From contig JAQDWB010000008.1 of NCBI GenBank assembly GCA_027673765.1, positions 32,782 to 96,781 of the forward strand: a stretch of 64,000 nt of DNA. Direction: 5' to 3'. The notes below the pieces were generated by a model. That model saw only the letters and a list, made by a program, of their open reading frames with translations. It was not told the DNA's origin and did no database searches. The DNA is from Coriobacteriaceae bacterium AM113-163 (GTDB lineage Bacteria; Actinomycetota; Coriobacteriia; Coriobacteriales; Coriobacteriaceae). Both the position numbers and the translations under genes were made by a program. Shown here in pieces: positions 59,304 to 64,000 of the stretch. How positions within the stretch are numbered: the first letter of the stretch is position 1; every line of letters begins with the position of its first letter.

Positions 59304-60737
59304 CTAATTCCAAGACTGTTGATGCTCTTCGTAGGTTTGCGAGAAGTACTCCTCGTCCTGCGTAATGTAGAAATACAGGTCATCAGAGTCGGTCGGCTCA
59401 AGCGTGGCCTTAAGTGCCTCGAGCGACGGAGAGCAGATGGGCGTGGGTGGCAGACCCTCGTGCTTATAGGTGTTATAGGGGCTATCACTCTGCAGGTCGT
59501 CGGCGGTAACCTCGCCACCGGTGACATACATCATGGTCGCATCGCTGTTGAGATAACGCAGACCGTCGAGCTTGCCGGCAAGGCGGTTGTAGAAGACCGA
59601 GGCCACGTGCGCACGTTGATCGGCGTTGAGGCCCTCGCGCTCAACGATAGAGGCCAAGTTGACGATGTCGTAGTCGGACATCTCCACACCGTAGCGCTCC
59701 TTGATCTTGGCTTCGCAGCTCGCAAAGTCAAGCGACTTATACTCGGTCTTAAACTGATCGAGCATGGCGCGAATCACGTCATCGGCCGTCGGCGAATCAC
59801 CCAACGAATAGGTCTTGGGGAACAAGAAACCCTCGAGCGAGTCGTTGGCGGCGCCCTTAAGGAAGCTATAGTCGTCCACATAGTTGGAGGCCTTGGCCTG
59901 GTTGAGGAAGTCTTCCTTAGAGATGCTGTCGTAGGCCTGGGCCACGCGGTCGGCGACTTGATCGACTGTCAGACCCTCAGGGATAGTCAGCGCATTGGAG
60001 CCCGCGTTGGGGCCTTCCATGAGCTGCTGAACAACCTTGGTCGCATCCATGAGTGTGGTGAACGAGTAGGTGCCAGGCTTAAGCGACATATCGGCGTTAA
60101 GCTTTTTCACCGCCGCGTAGTAATCCTTGGGATTTTCGACGATATGGTTCTCGGAGAGAATCGAGGCGATCGTATCGCCCGAAGCACCGTCGGGAATGGT
60201 CACCGTAACTTGCTGGCCAGCAGCGACTTTCGCATCCTCACCGGCAAAGAAGCCCTTAACGGCAGGTACGACAAAGAAAGCGATAGTAGCAAGCGCGATT
60301 ACGGCCACCACAACGCCGATGATCATAGGAACCGGAGAACTCTTCTTTTGAGCACCGCGACGAGCATGCGTGTTGTAGCTCGAGCGAGTCGCCGGAGCAA
60401 CGCCATGCGAACCGCGAGCGTGATGCGAATGCGATTGGGGGGCCTGCGTTCGCTGGGTAGGTGCCTGTTGCTTAAAGCGAGCACCGCCTGCAGGCTGAGC
60501 CGAACGAGCAGTGGGCTGCTGAGCCGCGTGAGAAGCCGGATACTGAACCGAACGAGCAGAAGGCTGCTGACCCGTCCGTTGAACAGGTTGGGCCGAACGA
60601 GAGGAGGACTGCACCGGGCGCGCGGCAGACTGAGCTGCGCGCTGAGTCGGCTGTGCCGGACGCTGGCCAGGCTGAGCAGGGCGCGGCACGGGCTGCCGTG
60701 TACGATTCTGCTGGCGCGGATCGGAAGCGCTAGGCAT
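59304..60737 (-). CDS. mltG: endolytic transglycosylase MltG (YceG-like)
   Basis: A 477-residue membrane-anchored muramidase-type enzyme that ends nascent glycan strands. A 135-residue Pro/Gln/Arg-rich cytoplasmic N-terminus with repeated QPxQRxAQ-like units precedes one membrane segment (about 136-160). The YceG domain follows with SLEGFLFPKTYSLGD, NLASIVEREGLNADQRAHVA (catalytic Glu) and YNTYKHEGLPPTPICSP. The start overlaps the yqgF stop by eight bases. The low-complexity tail is longer than usual. Confidence 0.93.
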   Translation of the reverse strand: MPSASDPRQQNRTRQPVPRPAQPGQRPAQPTQRAAQSAARPVQSSSRSAQPVQRTGQQPSARSVQYPASHAAQQPTARSAQPAGGARFKQQAPTQRTQAPQSHSHHARGSHGVAPATRSSYNTHARRGAQKKSSPVPMIIGVVVAVIALATIAFFVVPAVKGFFAGEDAKVAAGQQVTVTIPDGASGDTIASILSENHIVENPKDYYAAVKKLNADMSLKPGTYSFTTLMDATKVVQQLMEGPNAGSNALTIPEGLTVDQVADRVAQAYDSISKEDFLNQAKASNYVDDYSFLKGAANDSLEGFLFPKTYSLGDSPTADDVIRAMLDQFKTEYKSLDFASCEAKIKERYGVEMSDYDIVNLASIVEREGLNADQRAHVASVFYNRLAGKLDGLRYLNSDATMMYVTGGEVTADDLQSDSPYNTYKHEGLPPTPICSPSLEALKATLEPTDSDDLYFYITQDEEYFSQTYEEHQQSWN

Positions 60738-61158
60738 GCTGTACCTCCTCGTTATTACGATCGAGCCATGTCTGCAAGAACAGGCTGGCGGCGATCATGT
60801 CGATCTTTCCCCTCATCTGCTTTTCGTTGAGTCCCTGCTCTCTCAGAATGCGCTTGGCCTCCTGCGAGGACAGACGCTCGTCCTCAAACTCCAGCGGAAG
60901 TTCGAGCTCGTCGGCGATCTTTTGGGCCACGGCGGCGACGCGCTCGGCCTGGGGGCCGGGCTCACCGGCCATGGTCAAGGGACGTCCACTTACCAGGATA
61001 TCGGGCTCATAGTCCTCGACGAGGTAGCGAAACGTCTTTGCCATGCCAGTGACCTCGGCAGCCGGAAGCACCTTGACAGGCATCGCCATCTTGCCATCAC
61101 GGCTCGAGACGGCAATGCCAATCCTGGTCTCCCCTATGTCCAGTGCGAGCGCGACCAC
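60730..61158 (-). CDS. yqgF: YqgF/RuvX family protein (putative Holliday junction resolvase or pre-16S rRNA nuclease)
   Basis: A 142-residue RNase H-fold protein with LALDIGETRIGIAVS at the N-terminus, EFEDERLSSQEAKRIL near 90, and DMIAASLFLQTWLD at the C-terminus; the acidic active-site residues are retained. It is placed directly after alaS with 17 bases between, as in many bacteria. Function in pre-16S rRNA 5' processing is from the family. Confidence 0.93.
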   Translation of the reverse strand: MVALALDIGETRIGIAVSSRDGKMAMPVKVLPAAEVTGMAKTFRYLVEDYEPDILVSGRPLTMAGEPGPQAERVAAVAQKIADELELPLEFEDERLSSQEAKRILREQGLNEKQMRGKIDMIAASLFLQTWLDRNNEEVQHA

Positions 61159-61175
61159 AGCGACTACTTAGGTTC

Positions 61176-63833
61176 TTAAGCGCCGAGCGCGGTCTTGGCG
61201 GCCGCGACGGCATCGGCGATACCGGCGGCGTTCTTGCCACCGGCCTGGGCCATGTTGGGACGACCGCCACCGCGACCGTCGACCAGGCCCGCGATCTGCT
61301 TGATCACGTTGCCGGCATGGAAACCGGCCTTCACGGCGTCATCGGAGCCGGCGGCGAGCAGGGCCGGGGTGCCCTTCTCGGTAACGCTGGCGACGACGCA
61401 GGCGACGGGGCCGGCAACCTTCTGGTGCACGGTATCCCAGACGTTGCGCAGGTCTGCGGCCTCGAGACCCTGGAGCTCAGCGACGACGAGCTTGTAGCCA
61501 TTCAGCTCGACAGCGCCGTCGATGGCGCTGGAAATGGCGTCGGAGGAGCCACCGGTCAGAGCCTTCTTGAGCTTGTTGGAAGTCTCGCGCAGCTCGGCCT
61601 GCAGGTTCTCCACGCGGGCGGGAACCTCGTCGACACGGCACTTGAGCGCAGCGGCAGCGGCGTCAACGAGCGCCAGGCGGTCGGCCATGTAATCGAGAGC
61701 GCCCTTGGAGGTCACGGCCTCGATACGGCGGACGTTCGAGCCCGTAGAGGACTCGGAAATGATCTTGAACAGACCGATCTCGGCGGTATTGGCGGCATGC
61801 GTGCCACCGCAGAGCTCGCGGGAGAACGGCTGGTCCTCGGCGCCCACGGAGACGACGCGGACAACGTCACCGTACTTCTCGCCAAACAGGGCAACAGCAC
61901 CGGCGGACTTGGCCTCGTCGATGCCCATGACGCGGGTCACGACCGGCTTGGAAGCAAAGATCTGCTGGTTGACCAAGTCCTCGACAGCCTTGAGCTGCTC
62001 GGAAGACAGAGCCTCGAAGTGCGTGAAGTCAAAGCGCAGGTGCTCGGGCGTCACCAGCGAGCCGGCCTGGGAGACATGCTCGCCCAGGACCTGCTTAAGC
62101 GCGGCGTCGAGCAGGTGGGTAGCGGTGTGGTTGCGACGCAGGAAGCCACGGCGCTCGGCGTCGAGCGAGGCGGTCACGGTAGCACCGACGGTCAGCGTGC
62201 CCCCGGCGACGTGGGCGACGTGGGCATACAGGCCGTTGTGGTTCTTGGTATCGGAAACGGTCAGCGCAACGCCCTCGGCGGAAAGCTCGCCGGCGTCGCC
62301 CTGCTGGCCGCCCATCTCGGCGTAGAACGGGGTGCGGTCGAGCACGACCTCGACGTCCTCGCCCGCAGCGGCGGACTCGACGGACTCGCCGTTGCGCACG
62401 ATGGCGACAACCTTGGCGCCCTCGATGACGTCATTGTCATAGCCGTCGAACTCGGTCGCGGCAACCTTGTCGGAAAGCTCGACCCACACGTCGTTGAAGC
62501 TGCCCCAGGCATCGCCCTTGGCGTTGGCGCGGGCGCGGGCCTTCTGGTCCTCCATGCAAGCGGTGAAGCCGTCCATATCGACGTCGTGACCGGCGGTGCC
62601 GGCGATCTCGACAGTCAGGTCAATGGGGAAACCAAAGGTGTCATGAAGCTTAAAGGCAACATCGCCCGGAAGGACAGCGCCGTCGGTGAGCGCGGCCAGG
62701 GCCTCGTCCAGGTAAACGCGGCCGTTGTCGAGCGTCGTTGAGAAACGCTCCTCCTCGGAGGCGACGATGCCCTTAACGAGCGCGACGTTCTTGAGCAGCT
62801 CGGGATATGCCTCACCCATCTGAGCATTGACCTCGTCGATAAACTTGGTCAGGAAGGCGCCCTCAATGCCCAGCAGGCGACCGTGGAACACGGCGCGGCG
62901 GAGCAGGCGGCGCAGGACATACTCGCGACCCTCGTTACCAGGCAGGATGCCGTCCGAGATCATAAAGTCGACGGCACGGGAGTGGTCGGCGATGATGCGC
63001 AGGGAGCGGCTGGCGCCGGAGTAATCGTCGGCGTCATAGGTCTTGCCGCTGATCTCCTCACCGAGCTTGATGAGGTGCTGCATCAGATCGCCGTCGTAGT
63101 TAGCGGTCTTGTGCTGCATGATAGCGGCCATGCGCTCCAGACCCATGCCCGTATCGAGGTTGCGGTGCGGCAGCTCCGGCATGGAGCCGTCCTCCTGGCG
63201 GTCGTACTGGGTAAACACGAGGTTCCAGAACTCAAGGAAGCGGTCGCAGTCGCAGCCAGGCTTGCAGTCGGGGCTGCCGCAACCGACCTCCTCGCCCATG
63301 TCAAAGTAGATCTCGGAGCACGGACCGCAGGGGCCGGTGGGGCCAGCGGCCCAGAAGTTGTCGTCCTCGCCCAGGCGGGAGATGTGATCCTCGGCAACGC
63401 CCAGAGAGCGCCACACGTCGTGGGTCTCGTCGTCTTCGGTAAAGACGGTGAAGTACAGGCGGTCGAGCGGCAGCTTGAACTCCTTGGTGATGAGCTCAAA
63501 GGCCCAAGCGCAGGCCTGCTGCTTGGAGACGCCGCCAAAGGAGAAGTCGCCGAGCATCTCAAAGAAGGACAGGTGACGGCCGTCCTCACCGATGCAGTCG
63601 ATGTCGTTGGTGCGGACACACTTCTGGCAGGAGATCGCGCCGATCTCCTTCATGGTCTTCTTGCCCTGGTAGTACTCCTTAAACTGGTTCATGCCGGCGT
63701 TGGCAAGCAGCAGCGAAGGATCGTCGGGGACGAGGGACGAAGAAGGATAGAGCTTAAGACCGCGCTCCTCAAAGAAGTTGAGGAACTTGGAGCGAATCTC
63801 GGCCGTAGTCATTGACGGGTAGTCAGCACTCAT
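61176..63833 (-). CDS. alaS: alanyl-tRNA synthetase
   Basis: An 885-residue class II synthetase. The catalytic core has YPSSSLVPDDPSLLLANAGM and RTNDIDCIGEDGRHLSFFEM. The editing domain contains RNHTATHLLDAALKQVLG with zinc ligands and the CGGTHA motif. The C-terminal domain has GGGRPNMAQAGG. I start at ATG 63833 (MSADYPSMTTAEIRS) with GAGGAGA nine bases upstream; the in-frame extension to 63923 lies in the leader. It is the first gene of the alaS-recN chain. Confidence 0.96.
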   Translation of the reverse strand: MSADYPSMTTAEIRSKFLNFFEERGLKLYPSSSLVPDDPSLLLANAGMNQFKEYYQGKKTMKEIGAISCQKCVRTNDIDCIGEDGRHLSFFEMLGDFSFGGVSKQQACAWAFELITKEFKLPLDRLYFTVFTEDDETHDVWRSLGVAEDHISRLGEDDNFWAAGPTGPCGPCSEIYFDMGEEVGCGSPDCKPGCDCDRFLEFWNLVFTQYDRQEDGSMPELPHRNLDTGMGLERMAAIMQHKTANYDGDLMQHLIKLGEEISGKTYDADDYSGASRSLRIIADHSRAVDFMISDGILPGNEGREYVLRRLLRRAVFHGRLLGIEGAFLTKFIDEVNAQMGEAYPELLKNVALVKGIVASEEERFSTTLDNGRVYLDEALAALTDGAVLPGDVAFKLHDTFGFPIDLTVEIAGTAGHDVDMDGFTACMEDQKARARANAKGDAWGSFNDVWVELSDKVAATEFDGYDNDVIEGAKVVAIVRNGESVESAAAGEDVEVVLDRTPFYAEMGGQQGDAGELSAEGVALTVSDTKNHNGLYAHVAHVAGGTLTVGATVTASLDAERRGFLRRNHTATHLLDAALKQVLGEHVSQAGSLVTPEHLRFDFTHFEALSSEQLKAVEDLVNQQIFASKPVVTRVMGIDEAKSAGAVALFGEKYGDVVRVVSVGAEDQPFSRELCGGTHAANTAEIGLFKIISESSTGSNVRRIEAVTSKGALDYMADRLALVDAAAAALKCRVDEVPARVENLQAELRETSNKLKKALTGGSSDAISSAIDGAVELNGYKLVVAELQGLEAADLRNVWDTVHQKVAGPVACVVASVTEKGTPALLAAGSDDAVKAGFHAGNVIKQIAGLVDGRGGGRPNMAQAGGKNAAGIADAVAAAKTALGA

Positions 63834-63904
63834 AGAGGGAATCTCCTCGGTTTCACATCGAAACAGTTCAAACGTAACGATATTACCATCCCACCGCGCC
63901 TGTG

Positions 63905-63935
63905 CAAAAAAGAGGGCCGCCAAACAGCGACCCTC
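63905..63935 (-). terminator. terminator upstream of alaS
   Basis: On the minus strand GAGGGTCGC and GCGGCCCTC pair around TGTTTG (one G-U) and run into TTTTTT, 79 bases before the alaS start. It most likely ends a minus-strand gene beyond 64000. I looked for T-box features and saw none. Confidence 0.72.
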
Positions 63936-64000
63936 CAGCGAAAGTGCACGTTATTTAGGGGTTGATTTCCGATCTCAGCCGAACACATTGAGCAAATAGG

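Noticed and set aside
63834-64000. T-box leader before alaS
   Set aside because: A terminator-like hairpin is present, but no T-box sequence (AGGGTGGNACCGCG) or specifier hairpin is seen; it is more simply the end of an upstream gene.

Overview
The window looks like chromosome of a gut coriobacterium, most likely Collinsella or a close relative. This is inferred from high-GC actinobacterial housekeeping blocks combined with fructose PTS genes and palindrome-rich intergenic spacers; no 16S rRNA gene is present to confirm it. There are about 50 protein genes, one tRNA gene, one cobalamin riboswitch, several terminators, two transposase remnants and a set of unusual intergenic palindromes.

Layout. 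1-6.8 kb (minus): gltX, then a priA-def-fmt-rsmB block, with rsmB running off the window edge. 7.1-15.7 kb (plus): metK, single-chain L-serine dehydratase, an L,D-transpeptidase, and a MacA/MacB-type efflux operon of adaptor, ATPase and permease. 15.8-38.6 kb: an inserted island bounded by an IS21-type (left) and an IS3-type (right) transposase fragment. Its minus-strand operon of 17 tightly overlapping genes (cbiF to cobK) encodes the anaerobic corrin pathway from precorrin-2 to adenosylcobalamin. Its divergent plus-strand operon starts with a cobalamin riboswitch and encodes a Tat-exported lipoprotein CbiK-type chelatase, a small lipoprotein and a BtuFCD-like ABC importer. 38.6-42.4 kb (minus): a TetR regulator, an MprF/UPF0104-like membrane protein, tRNA-Glu(CUC) and a CCA-adding-type nucleotidyltransferase. 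42.5-50.4 kb: fructose PTS system, with two 1-phosphofructokinase paralogues, ptsI, ptsH and fruA (minus), and a divergent RpiR regulator (plus). 50.6-63.8 kb (minus): a nearly gapless chain alaS-yqgF-mltG-yqeG-aroK-aroB-pepQ-efp-asp23-nusB-xseB-tlyA-nadK-recN.

How the genes work together. FruA imports and phosphorylates fructose using phosphate relayed through PtsI and PtsH, and the FruK enzymes make fructose-1,6-bisphosphate. The island's minus operon would make adenosylcobalamin. The only cobaltochelatase candidate visible is the exported CbiK, whose neighbours look like a tetrapyrrole or cobalamin importer, so this operon may serve salvage rather than, or as well as, synthesis. The alaS-recN chain preserves a classical shikimate operon shell, but its AroB has lost the zinc-binding histidines and the GGKTG loop.

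Main points for a second look: the riboswitch-controlled exported chelatase/importer operon; the transposase-flanked cobalamin island; a pair of intergenic palindromes with a conserved 69-base core and completely different but perfectly complementary arms; a degenerate CobU domain fused to a CobC-like phosphatase; and the degenerate AroB.
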